Below are positions 9,481 through 18,305 of a stretch of 64,000 nucleotides of DNA, in pieces (the stretch's first letter is position 1; the number at the start of each line of letters is the position of its first letter). A program made the translations under genes and the position numbers. A model generated the notes under the pieces. It was given only the letters and a program-made list of their open reading frames with translations. It did no database searches and was not told the origin of the DNA. This stretch comes from UBA7803 sp034522075 (GTDB lineage Bacteria > Pseudomonadota > Gammaproteobacteria > Pseudomonadales > Azotimanducaceae), in contig JAXHLO010000025.1 of the NCBI GenBank assembly GCA_034522075.1, positions 62,001-126,000 on the forward strand, read 5' to 3'.

Positions 9481-12400
9481 ATGAAGGCCCATGCACTCTT
9501 TGCCCCGCTGATTCTGCTGCTCATGTCTGCCTGTAATGACGGTTCGTCGTCCCGTGCTTCAGACGGGGGCGACGACGGCAGTTCCCCCCCGGCTGCCAGC
9601 GCCGATGCTGCTCTGCAGTCGCTGTCGATCGCGGGTGCGTCTCTCGAGACGGCCTTCGCGCCGGACACCACCAGCTACGACGCCACGGCGCCCCACGAGG
9701 CCAGCGAAGTCGAGATCGTGGCGCAGGCCCGGGATTCGGCGGCGACGGTCAGCATTCAAGGGGGGCCGGCCGCAACCGGCAGCCAGAGCCGCACGCTGCC
9801 TTTCTCGGAAGCGAGTCTGACCATCGAGGTCGTCGTCACTGCAGAAAACGGCTCCGATACTCTGACTTATCGCGTTACCATCAACCGCGCAGCGTCGTCC
9901 GATGCTGCCCTGGACTCGCTGGACCTCGGAGAGGCCAGCCTGGATACCGCGTTCGATCCGGATACGACCGACTACTCGGCGAGCGCGCCGAACTCGAGCC
10001 AGGAAATCGTGGTGACCGCCACGGGCCGGGACGATGCGGCGAGTATCGCCATCAACGGTGGCGCCGACACTACAGGCAGTGCCACGCGAACGCTGCCCTT
10101 CAGCGGGGACACCCTTTCGGTCGAGATTCTGGTCACCGCCGAGAACGGCACCGACTCCCGCACCTACACCGTGACGCTGACCCGGGCCGCGCCGCAGATG
10201 GCGACGCTGGATCTGATCGTGCTGGACCACCAGGGGTTCGCGATCGAGGGCGTGACGATCGAGCTCGACGCCAGTCCTGCAGCCACGACCGACGGTGACG
10301 GGCGCGCTACCCTGGATGTAGCCACGGGCGCCAACTTCGTGGTTCGGGCCAGCCGCAGCGGCTACGCCTCGCATCTGCAACGGGTAACCTTGGACGCCGG
10401 TTCGGTCGGCGGCCAGCTGCTGCTCGGCCTGCGTCGTCTGGAGGACGCGGAGATTCTGGCCGATGCCGCCAACGGCGGAACGGTAACCGGCAGGGACGGG
10501 GTCTCGCTGACGGTGCCGCCGGGCGCGCTGGTCTTCACGGACTCAGGCAGTCCGGTGGTGGGACAGGTCGAGGTGTTCATGAGTCCGGTGGACGTCACCG
10601 ACGAGCGCGAGGTCCGTGCCTTTCCGGGTATGTTCGCCGGCGTCGACGACATGGGCAACGACACGCTGATCCTGTCGTTCGGCGCCGCGGATTTCCGCTT
10701 CGAGCAGAACGGTGCCGAAGTGCAGCTGGCCGCGGGTCAGACGGCCGATATTCGGATCCCGGTTTATCCGGAGAACGCGCCCGATGGCACCCCGCTCTCA
10801 GCAGGTGAGGCGATTGGCGTGTGGTTTCTCGACGAGACGACCGGAGTCTGGCAGCAGGAAGGCAGTGGCACGCTGGTGGCGGATGCTCGATCACCCTCGG
10901 GCCTGGTATTCGAGGCCGAGGTGTCACACTTCAGCTGGTGGAATTGCGATCAGCCGTGGCCCGGGGCGACCCTCAACATCACGGTGTCTTGTGATACCCC
11001 GGGCACGCCGTGCACGCCGCCGCTGCCGCGCATCACCGCGACGGTGCAATCGGCGACGCCGTCCAATCCGCGCTTCGTCGGCCAGCTGCAGCTGCGTGCC
11101 GACGAGATCACCGAAGTCGGCGTAGCCGCCGGATTTCCGATCAACCTGTCGGCCACCGGCGGAGATGGCGCATTCACGGCGGACATCAGCCCGGCGAGCC
11201 CGTTCACGGTGCTCGCAGACATGGCGCAGGACGTGGAAATCGTCCTCACGCCCCTGCACGAAGGTGATGGCGTGTTCGTTCCCGGCGCGCGCCTTCGCGG
11301 GGAGCTCATCGAGGTGGGCGACACCCACGAGTACTTCTTCGACAGCAAAGGAGACGAGCGCTTCTCGATGGCGACCTACGCTGCGGAGAACGTCCGCTCC
11401 GCGCTCGGCCGGACCGGAGAGCTCGGCGGTCGTGTGACCCTCCTCGACCCAGCCGGGACGGAGCTCGCCACGGCCGTCTTCGATGCCTTTCAGGTGGCGG
11501 AGATAGACCATCCGCTCGCCGAGGCCGGACGCTACACGCTGCGCATCATCGCCGAAGGCAAGGTGCCGGGATGGTACGTGGCCGGCACCGCTCTGGGCCC
11601 GGTCACCCAGACCACCAGCTACCTCAAGTCGACGAGCGGGCGACGCCTCGGCACGATTCTGGCCGCGGATGGTGACGTCGTCGCCAGCCCGGCCAACCCG
11701 GTTTTTCAGAGCCCCACCATCTGGGACCGCGTGGAGGTATTCGAAGACGACCTGGTCCGCGGATGGCGCCAGGTCGTCACCCTGCAAGAGGATGTCGGGT
11801 TGGCCAACACGCGGTTCGGTGAGGGCCTGGACATCGATGCCGACACCATGGTCGTGGGTGCGCCCGGCGAGGATCGCGGGCGCGGCGCGGTTTACATTTT
11901 CCGGCGGGAAGTCGGCGACACCGTCCAGTGGGTTCGCGAAGACCGCATCACCGCACCCAACGTCGATGCAGGTGACAATTTCGGTACGCGCGTGGCGGTC
12001 AGCGGCAACACGCTCGTGGTTGGAGCGCCCGGGGAGGATGGCGGCATCGGCGGTATCGGCGGCGATGGCGCGGACAATGGGACGAGAGACGCGGGTGCCG
12101 CCTACGTGTACTTCCGCAACGCCCAGAATGAGTGGGTGTTCGACACGCTCATCAAGCCGGACACGCCGCGAGCTGGCGGGGAGTTCGGCGGCCTGGGGCT
12201 GGATCTCGACGGTGATACGCTCGTGGTGAGTTCGTCGCGCGGATTCGACACGGAGGAAGGGCTGCACGTCTTCGAGCGCACCGGCGTGGCCTGGAGCCAG
12301 GCAGACGAGTTCTTCCGTTCCGAGGTCGGCTTCGCTGAAGCGATCGCCGTGGCAGGTGACCGCTTCGTCGTCGGGTCGCGCAACGTCGCATCCCGCCAGG

Positions 12401-12810
12401 GGCGTGTGTATGTCTACACGCGAGCGGGTGACGTGTGGGGCGAGACGGCGACGCTGTCCGCGCCGAATGCGGACGATCTCGACCTGTTCGGAGCTAGCGT
12501 GGCTTTCGACGGCACGACGATTGCCGTCGGTGCGCCCTGGGAAGCTGCCCGGGACACCTCGGATCCAGCGGACAATTCGCTGCCCCGCGGCGGTGCCGTC
12601 TACCTCTTCGAGCAGGACGGCGCCGGTGTCTGGCGTGACGTCGGCTATCTCAAGCCGGATGTTCTCGACAGCCGTGACGAGTTCGGCTGGTCCGTCGGCC
12701 TCGGGGCCGGGTTCGTCGGCGCGGGGGCGCCTTTCGAGGACGGCATATTCGGTGACCCGAACCGCAATGACCGTGAGGAGTCGGGGGCCGTCTACGTCAT
12801 CCCGCGCTGA
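9481..12810 (+). CDS. Large lipoprotein with cadherin-like and FG-GAP repeats
   Basis: This 1,109-residue surface lipoprotein has the lipobox LLMSAC (Cys 18). The ATG at 9481 gives the signal peptide at once; the in-frame ATG at 9433 adds 16 unrelated residues. Two cadherin-like beta-sandwich repeats follow (residues ~42-230, both with AFxPDTTxYxA). Next come a carboxypeptidase-regulatory-like fold (DHQGFAIEGVTIELDA) and a long middle region. From about residue 770 there are five or six FG-GAP-like blades repeating DxDTMVVGAPGED, VSGNTLVVGAPGEDG and DGTTIAVGAPWEA. FG-GAP blades form integrin-like propellers. A cell-surface binding or adhesion role is inferred. It is one undisturbed 3.3-kb frame, in contrast to its damaged neighbours. 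Confidence 0.85.
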   Translation: MKAHALFAPLILLLMSACNDGSSSRASDGGDDGSSPPAASADAALQSLSIAGASLETAFAPDTTSYDATAPHEASEVEIVAQARDSAATVSIQGGPAATGSQSRTLPFSEASLTIEVVVTAENGSDTLTYRVTINRAASSDAALDSLDLGEASLDTAFDPDTTDYSASAPNSSQEIVVTATGRDDAASIAINGGADTTGSATRTLPFSGDTLSVEILVTAENGTDSRTYTVTLTRAAPQMATLDLIVLDHQGFAIEGVTIELDASPAATTDGDGRATLDVATGANFVVRASRSGYASHLQRVTLDAGSVGGQLLLGLRRLEDAEILADAANGGTVTGRDGVSLTVPPGALVFTDSGSPVVGQVEVFMSPVDVTDEREVRAFPGMFAGVDDMGNDTLILSFGAADFRFEQNGAEVQLAAGQTADIRIPVYPENAPDGTPLSAGEAIGVWFLDETTGVWQQEGSGTLVADARSPSGLVFEAEVSHFSWWNCDQPWPGATLNITVSCDTPGTPCTPPLPRITATVQSATPSNPRFVGQLQLRADEITEVGVAAGFPINLSATGGDGAFTADISPASPFTVLADMAQDVEIVLTPLHEGDGVFVPGARLRGELIEVGDTHEYFFDSKGDERFSMATYAAENVRSALGRTGELGGRVTLLDPAGTELATAVFDAFQVAEIDHPLAEAGRYTLRIIAEGKVPGWYVAGTALGPVTQTTSYLKSTSGRRLGTILAADGDVVASPANPVFQSPTIWDRVEVFEDDLVRGWRQVVTLQEDVGLANTRFGEGLDIDADTMVVGAPGEDRGRGAVYIFRREVGDTVQWVREDRITAPNVDAGDNFGTRVAVSGNTLVVGAPGEDGGIGGIGGDGADNGTRDAGAAYVYFRNAQNEWVFDTLIKPDTPRAGGEFGGLGLDLDGDTLVVSSSRGFDTEEGLHVFERTGVAWSQADEFFRSEVGFAEAIAVAGDRFVVGSRNVASRQGRVYVYTRAGDVWGETATLSAPNADDLDLFGASVAFDGTTIAVGAPWEAARDTSDPADNSLPRGGAVYLFEQDGAGVWRDVGYLKPDVLDSRDEFGWSVGLGAGFVGAGAPFEDGIFGDPNRNDREESGAVYVIPR

Positions 12811-13061
12811 CGGCGCGGCAACGGCACACCGACGGCGGCCAGCATGCGTCGTACCTGCCGGTTGCGCCTGCTGGTTCGGAATGCCTCTGCTACGAAGGCG
12901 CCGTGACAACCATCCGCTACCGCAGCGCCGTGAGATGGCGCCGGCGCCAGAACGCTATTCATTGGACTTCCCACGGAACCGTAGACACTGCCAAGCCTCA
13001 AAATGAGGCCATCTCGAAGGCCTCGGGACTGACGCCGGCGAGGGCTTCCGCCGCCTGGGGA

Positions 13062-14459
13062 TCAGCGCTCCGGCACCACAGGCCTGGGCGCCAACGGCGG
13101 GCTGGTATCGCCGTCACCGCCACGCGGCGCCACGTCCTCATCCATGGTGACGCCCCCGCTACCCGCGCTGTCGAGCAGCGGTCCACCCCCGACGTCGAGA
13201 TCCGGCGTATCCGCATAGCGCCCGCCGGTCTGCACGTCCACGTGATCGGGACCGTAATCGACCGGGTCCGGCGCCGGACCGGACCCACCGGCACCACCTG
13301 TGCCGGCCGCAGCTCCCTCCGGGTTGGACAGGCCGAGGTCTCCGCCGTGGGCTTCCCGGGCCGAACGGCCGCCACCGAGCCCGACATCGTGTCGGACCGG
13401 ATCGACGTCGCCACCACGCTGTGGATTCAGACCGCCGGGCTTCAGAGCACGCAGCTCTTCCTGCCAGATCCTGTGCTGCTCCGTGACCGGACCCTGCTGG
13501 TCCGGGTTGGTCCGACTGGGAGCGCGGGCGCTGCCGGCCGAATCCTCCGCTGCTTGTCTTGCGCCCCGACCGGGTCCATAGCCGTAGCGGTCCTCGCTCC
13601 ACGTTGCATTCCAGGCTTCCCGATCTATGTGCTGCTTCAACTCGGCATCGCTCATGGCATCGACGGTCTCGTCCCAGTTGACCGGGTGGCGCCCCGCACC
13701 GCCCTTGAGAAAGTCCCGCATGCGCTCGCGCTGCTCCTCTTGATCCTGCTCGACGGCTTTATTGGTGTCCTCCCGCGTAAAGCCGGCAGGCGGAGGCACC
13801 GGCTTGGTATCCACCACGTCCCGGCTGCCCGTCTGCCAGGATTCCCCCGTGGTGCTGTTGGTATGGTCTCCGGGGAAATCGGTGGCGTCGAACGGCGCAT
13901 CCGAAACCCCGATGATGCCGCTGTCGAGCGCATTCGTCGGCGTGCGCGCTCGGTTCGACAGCCCGCGGGACCTGGCGCCGCCGCCGGCAATGCCGGAGGT
14001 ATCCGGCCCGCTGCGCACGTCCGGCCGAAGACCGGTAGTGATGCCGGGCATCGGCCCTATCCCCGGATTCCTTGCTCCGGCGGCACTGTCCCGAGCTGCC
14101 TCGGGGTCGGCGGCCGACGCCGCTGACCCGGTCGGCGAGATCGGTCCCGTCACGGGCGATTGCCGGCGGGCCGCCGGCCCGCCACCCACCCGCTCCCCGG
14201 CGCTGACGCGGCCAGCGCCGGGTGTGGCATTGCCCGTGCTGAAGGTCGCCGGGTTGCGATCGAGCACGCCCGGGCTGGTACCCTCGCCGTCGGTGACATC
14301 GCGTCCACCCGTCGCACCGGCTTGCGCACGCTGGCGGATCTCCACGCGATCTTTCGACTTCACTTCGAGGCGCTTCGCCCCGGCGTCTTCTCCTGCGGCC
14401 GCGGCCGACAGCGTCCATACGAGAGCGCCGAGCACGGCGCCGGACATGACAGTTTTCAT
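13062..14459 (-). CDS. Secreted low-complexity Gly/Pro/Arg-rich protein linked to the sigma/kinase module
   Basis: A 465-residue product with a clear signal peptide (MKTVMSGAVLGALVWTLSAAAAG) and no recognised domain. The mature part is rich in Gly, Pro, Arg, Asp and Thr. It has repeated RNPATFSTG, DPxRHDVG and GGxxVDxxx segments and few hydrophobic runs, so it is probably extended or disordered. CAGGAGG precedes the ATG. A 31-nt element matching two others in the sigma/kinase region lies just upstream at 14490-14520, directly after the kinase stop, so the gene may have its own sigma-dependent promoter. The function is unknown; a periplasmic or secreted partner of the signalling cassette is an inference. 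Confidence 0.65.
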   Translation of the reverse strand: MKTVMSGAVLGALVWTLSAAAAGEDAGAKRLEVKSKDRVEIRQRAQAGATGGRDVTDGEGTSPGVLDRNPATFSTGNATPGAGRVSAGERVGGGPAARRQSPVTGPISPTGSAASAADPEAARDSAAGARNPGIGPMPGITTGLRPDVRSGPDTSGIAGGGARSRGLSNRARTPTNALDSGIIGVSDAPFDATDFPGDHTNSTTGESWQTGSRDVVDTKPVPPPAGFTREDTNKAVEQDQEEQRERMRDFLKGGAGRHPVNWDETVDAMSDAELKQHIDREAWNATWSEDRYGYGPGRGARQAAEDSAGSARAPSRTNPDQQGPVTEQHRIWQEELRALKPGGLNPQRGGDVDPVRHDVGLGGGRSAREAHGGDLGLSNPEGAAAGTGGAGGSGPAPDPVDYGPDHVDVQTGGRYADTPDLDVGGGPLLDSAGSGGVTMDEDVAPRGGDGDTSPPLAPRPVVPER

Positions 14460-14489
14460 CGCTCCTCCTGGGTCGTTCGTCTGCCTGCA

Positions 14490-14520
14490 GGAGTAAGCGC
14501 AAAGCGCCAGGAGATTTTTC
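14490..14520 (-). promoter_or_regulatory. Putative ECF sigma promoter, copy upstream of the secreted low-complexity protein
   Basis: On the minus strand this 31-nt element begins GAAAAAT, continues TCCTGGC, and ends TTGCGCTTACTCC. It shares the last 13 bases and exact length with 18249-18279, and the first part with 18199-18228. Its 3' end is 30 bases before the ATG at 14459, and it touches the kinase stop codon. Confidence 0.55.
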
Positions 14521-17500
14521 AGCTGATCTCGTCGGCGAGCAGCTCGATCCGCCGCAAGAGGTCGCGGACCGCTTCCGAATCGGCGCCATAGGCCGTTCGC
14601 GCGATCGGCAGCGCCTGCTCGAGATAGTCCCGGCGAACGCCGGGCGGCTGGTTCGGGATGGAGGCCAGAATCTCCAAGGTCTCCACCTGCTGCGGATGCG
14701 CCTCACCCTGCAGCCGGGCGCCGAACACCAGGGCCTGACGTGCCAGGGTCAGCGCATGTTCCGGCCAGCCCTCGTCGCGGGTCAGCTCCGCCAGACTTCG
14801 ATACACCCGCAGCATGCGCGGATGCTCGGGATCCAGGGTCAACTGCATGCGCAGGGCGGAATCGCACCAGCGCCGGGCCGCCACGAGATTTCCGCGCTGT
14901 CGCTCAGCCTTGCACAACTCGATCTGCGGCAGCATGACCTCGTCGTCGATCTCACCTCGCGCCGCCACCAGAATGGCCTCGCCTTCCTCGAGCCGGGCAA
15001 CGGCGCGATCGAGGTCACCGAGATGGCGATGGGCCATGCCCATGGCAACCACCGCGTAGGCGCGTGCGGCGTGGTCTCTGCCGAACGAGGTCGAGTAGGC
15101 CACTTCCGCCAGGGTGGCAAGTTCCAGGGCCTCACGGTAGCGGCGCATCTCGAGGTAAAGGTCGGCGAGATTGTAGCGGGCCAGGGCGACACTCGGATGA
15201 TCTTCGCCCCAGAGCTGAATCGAGCCGGCGATCGAATTGACCAGGCTGCTCTCCGCGGCTGCATACTCACCGGCATACTTGAGCGCGATCGCCATGTTGT
15301 GCTGGGTTGCGAGCGCGAAGCGGGAGCCGGGGCCGGTCAGGGTGCGGTGAATCGCCAGGGCGCGCTCGTGAAGTCGCGCTGCTTCACGGTGCTCGCCGTG
15401 TCTCGAGAGACAGCTGGCCTGATTGCTCAGCGCGCCGGCGACCCGCGGATGATTCTCGCCATACAGACGAACCATCAGCATCACGGCCTGATCATGATGC
15501 TGCAGACCCTCGCCCAACTGAGAGAGACCGCAGAGCGCGAAACCGAGGCGGCTCTGATTGACGGCCAGCGCCGGATCTTCGACGCCCGTGGCGATCCGGA
15601 CGTCCAACGCCTGCTGCAGCAGGTCACGGGCATCCTGGAGCTTCTGCCGCCGGATGGCGACGGTGCCCTGCTGCACCAGCGCTTCGGCGAAGTCCACGTG
15701 TTGAGTACCGAGTACCGATTCGCGGATGTCGATGACCTCCGCGAACAACGCCTCCGCCTCTTCCAGACGGTTCTGCAGCGCCCGGATGACGCCGACCTCC
15801 TCGATGGTGTCGGCGAGCAGGAGGCGGTCGTCGTCCGTGACGTCGGAGCCATCGGCGAATTCCCCGCGAGCGAGAGACATGGCCTCGACTGCCCGCTGTT
15901 CCGCCTCCGGCAGGCGACTCTCGAGCTGGCGCAGATTAGCGAGCTCCCACAGCGCCCGGGCCCGGTCCCGCGGCGGTCCGTTATCGGTCAGGGCGAGGGC
16001 CTCCTGCAGCTGATGGTCCGCCGCATCGTAGGCGGCCAGGGCTCGATAGCTGGAGCCGAGCACCAGCCGCAGTTCGGTCTCCAGGCGCGGATCCCGGTCG
16101 AGCAGGGTGTCCGTCTCGAGCCGCCGCGCTGCCTGATCGAGAAACTCCCTCAGCGTGAGCACCTCGCCATCGCTGCGTGCCGGATCGATCTCGCGCAGCA
16201 GGTCGGTGAGGAATCCCGACAGCGCCCGGGTTCGAGCGGCCTCCTGTTCCACTTCGGCGAGGGTCTCGCCGATGCGCACCGCCTGTACCGTGGACGTCAC
16301 CGCCAGCGCCAGGACGAAGGCGGCCAGCGTACTGGCAATTGCGGTAGCGGCGCGGTGGCGACCGATGAAGCGGCGGGCGCGGTAGGCGAAGGTGCTCGGT
16401 TGCGCGCTCACCGGCATGCCGGCCAGATACTGCTCGATGTCGCGGCGCAGGGCATCGACGCTGCCATAGCGACGTTCGGGCTCCTTGCGCAGCGCCATCA
16501 TCACGATATTGTCGAGATCGCCTGCAAGCTCGCCCTGCAGCCGCTCCCGGCGGGTCCCCCGCGCCTGCGATACCTGTCCGGCCTCCCCGGACTCCTGATG
16601 CCGCACCCGTTCGCTGGGCCGTTCCGGGTCGACCTCCACGATGGCTCGCTGCAGCGCGGCCGGGGTGGAGGCATCTGCCCGATAAGGTCCGCGCCCGGCC
16701 AGCAGCTCATAGAGCACGACCCCCAGGGCATACAGATCCGTGGCCGTGCTCACGCCGGTGCCCAGGAGCTGCTCCGGGCTCGCGTATTCGGGCGTGAGCG
16801 TGCGCATGCCAGGACGGGTCTCCGGCGCCGACGCCTCGATGGCGCCGCCGAGCAGCTTGGCGATACCGAAATCCAGCAGCTTCGGCAGGCCGTCTTCCGT
16901 GACCAGGACGTTCGATGGCTTGAGATCGCGATGCACCACCAGATTACGATGGGCGTAGCTCACCGCTTCCAGCACCTTCAGGAACAGCTGCAGGCGCTCG
17001 CGCACGCCGAGCTGGAGCCGATCGCAATACTGATCCAGAGGCTCGCCAACCACGAACTCGAGCACCAGATAGGGCAACCCGTCTTCGGTTGAGCCACCGT
17101 CCAGCAGCCGGGCGATGTAGGGGTGCTCGAGCTGCGCCAGGATCTGCCGCTCGAGCAGAAATCGCCGCGCGAAGGAGACGTCAGCCAGGTTGGCGCGAAT
17201 GATCTTGATGGCGACGCGTTTGGTGAATACGGCATCGGCCCGTTCGCCCAGATACACGCTGCCCATGCCACCCTGGCCAATGAGCGCGATCACGCGGTAC
17301 GGACCCAGCGTCTGGCCGATGCGCGGATCGGGCAGATCTTCCACGGCGCGCATCAAGGTGGACACCAGCTGCTCGTCCGCCCGCTCACTGGATCGCAACA
17401 TCGACTGCAGCCGTTCGGCCACCTGGGCATCGTCCCGGCACCGTGCCAGCACGAAGGCTTCGCGTTCGTCTGCCGGAAGATCCAGCGCCTCGTCGAACAG

Positions 17501-17551
17501 GCGCTCCAGGCGTGCCCACTGGGCGTCGGTCAGCTCACCCGTCGAGCTCAT
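14519..17551 (-). CDS. Membrane-anchored Ser/Thr protein kinase with C-terminal TPR repeats
   Basis: This 1,010-residue protein has a kinase domain at about residues 84-355: glycine loop IGQGGMGSVYLG, catalytic loop HRDLKPSN, DFGIAK, and APE-like PEYASPEQ. All key residues are present, so it should be active. A single membrane segment follows near residue 400 (IASTLAAFVLALAVTSTVQAV). Then come TPR-like helical repeats to the end (LWELANLRQLESR, RYNLADLYLEM and similar). The N-terminal helical part (ERLFDEALDLPADER) is typical of kinases encoded with TIGR02999-type ECF sigma factors. The start overlaps the sigma gene by 17 bases, so translation is coupled. It probably phosphorylates and thereby activates the sigma factor, as shown for related pairs. 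Confidence 0.92.
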   Translation of the reverse strand: MSSTGELTDAQWARLERLFDEALDLPADEREAFVLARCRDDAQVAERLQSMLRSSERADEQLVSTLMRAVEDLPDPRIGQTLGPYRVIALIGQGGMGSVYLGERADAVFTKRVAIKIIRANLADVSFARRFLLERQILAQLEHPYIARLLDGGSTEDGLPYLVLEFVVGEPLDQYCDRLQLGVRERLQLFLKVLEAVSYAHRNLVVHRDLKPSNVLVTEDGLPKLLDFGIAKLLGGAIEASAPETRPGMRTLTPEYASPEQLLGTGVSTATDLYALGVVLYELLAGRGPYRADASTPAALQRAIVEVDPERPSERVRHQESGEAGQVSQARGTRRERLQGELAGDLDNIVMMALRKEPERRYGSVDALRRDIEQYLAGMPVSAQPSTFAYRARRFIGRHRAATAIASTLAAFVLALAVTSTVQAVRIGETLAEVEQEAARTRALSGFLTDLLREIDPARSDGEVLTLREFLDQAARRLETDTLLDRDPRLETELRLVLGSSYRALAAYDAADHQLQEALALTDNGPPRDRARALWELANLRQLESRLPEAEQRAVEAMSLARGEFADGSDVTDDDRLLLADTIEEVGVIRALQNRLEEAEALFAEVIDIRESVLGTQHVDFAEALVQQGTVAIRRQKLQDARDLLQQALDVRIATGVEDPALAVNQSRLGFALCGLSQLGEGLQHHDQAVMLMVRLYGENHPRVAGALSNQASCLSRHGEHREAARLHERALAIHRTLTGPGSRFALATQHNMAIALKYAGEYAAAESSLVNSIAGSIQLWGEDHPSVALARYNLADLYLEMRRYREALELATLAEVAYSTSFGRDHAARAYAVVAMGMAHRHLGDLDRAVARLEEGEAILVAARGEIDDEVMLPQIELCKAERQRGNLVAARRWCDSALRMQLTLDPEHPRMLRVYRSLAELTRDEGWPEHALTLARQALVFGARLQGEAHPQQVETLEILASIPNQPPGVRRDYLEQALPIARTAYGADSEAVRDLLRRIELLADEIS

Positions 17552-18101
17552 CGGTCAGCCACGCCTTGGCAAATGTCAGCTCCCGGTGCACCTTGGCCGG
17601 CGACAGGTCCGTCGCCTCGGCGATCTGCGCCCCGGTCAATCCACCGAAAAACGACAGCTCGAAGACCTGCGCCTTCTGGGCATCCCGGTCCTGCAGGCGC
17701 AGCAGCGCCTCTTCGAGCGCGAGGATGTTCAGCGCCGAGGAGGGATCGGCCAGATCGTCCGCCAGGGTCACCTGCAGACGGTCGCCGCCCCGTTTCTGGC
17801 TGCGGGCGGCACGGCCATGATCGATGAGTACCCGGCGCATGGTGCGGGCACACAGCGCCAGGAAGTGGGCGCGGTCCGCCACGTCCAGAGCGGCGCCATC
17901 CAGCCGCAGCACCGCCTCGTTTACCAGCGCCGTCGGCTGCAGCGTATGGCCTGCGGATTCGCCGCGCATCTGGCGGCGGGCGATCCGCCGCAGCTCGTCG
18001 TAGATTTCCGCGAGCAGCCGATCCCCGGCAGCACCGTCGCCAGCGCGCCACGCTCGCAGCATCCCTGTGATATCGCCAGCCTGAGCCTGGTCGTCGCTCA
18101 T
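17535..18101 (-). CDS. ECF RNA polymerase sigma factor (TIGR02999 type)
   Basis: A 188-residue sigma-70-like protein. Region 2 includes YDELRRIARRQMRGE, HTLQPTALVNEAVLRL and AHFLALCARTMRRVLIDHGRA. Region 4 includes FFGGLTGAQIAEATDLSPAKVHRELTFAKAWL. The ATG at 18101 (MSDDQAQAG) follows GGGGTGG and matches the family length. The upstream extension to 18242 is unusual in composition and unlikely to be used. The gene overlaps the kinase by 17 bases and is divergently oriented to the beta-barrel gene at 18306. No anti-sigma gene is present, as expected when activity is set by kinase phosphorylation. A candidate autoregulatory element lies at 18199-18228. Confidence 0.9.
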   Translation of the reverse strand: MSDDQAQAGDITGMLRAWRAGDGAAGDRLLAEIYDELRRIARRQMRGESAGHTLQPTALVNEAVLRLDGAALDVADRAHFLALCARTMRRVLIDHGRAARSQKRGGDRLQVTLADDLADPSSALNILALEEALLRLQDRDAQKAQVFELSFFGGLTGAQIAEATDLSPAKVHRELTFAKAWLTDELDG

Positions 18102-18198
18102 CACGTCCACCCCAACGTGCACCCCAACCCAGCCCCATTCTAACCAACACAACGAGCATTTCCTCGTACACGGCCGTTTCCTTGTCACGGGATTGTTA

Positions 18199-18228
18199 GC
18201 ACTAGCGGGACGCAGCCAGGAATTTTTC
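18199..18228 (-). promoter_or_regulatory. Putative ECF sigma promoter, copy upstream of the sigma/kinase operon
   Basis: On the minus strand it reads GAAAAATTCCTGGC, then a spacer, then GCTAGTGC. The A-tract and TCCTGGC match the 14490-14520 element, and GCT falls at the same register as GCTTACTCC in the other two. It lies about 98 bases before the sigma start. Confidence 0.45.
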
Positions 18229-18248
18229 GCCTGATCGGCCAAGCGGGC

Positions 18249-18279
18249 GAAAAAAAGCCGCAGGGCTTGCGCTTACTCC
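18249..18279 (+). promoter_or_regulatory. Putative ECF sigma promoter, copy upstream of the beta-barrel operon
   Basis: A 31-nt element beginning with GAAAAAAA and ending TTGCGCTTACTCC. The final 13 bases are identical to those of the element at 14490-14520, with the same total spacing. It sits 26 bases before the GTG start at 18306. Confidence 0.55.
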
Positions 18280-18305
18280 AGGGCCGGAGCCTGGAGAAAT
18301 CAGCC

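Noticed and set aside
10924..12909. Very long minus-strand open frame (661 codons)
   Set aside because: It is antisense to the FG-GAP gene, has no family features and follows the codon bias of the other strand; treated as a shadow frame.
14696..17092. Plus-strand open frame of 798 codons
   Set aside because: Antisense to the Ser/Thr kinase, whose domains are fully conserved; composition is that of a mirror frame.
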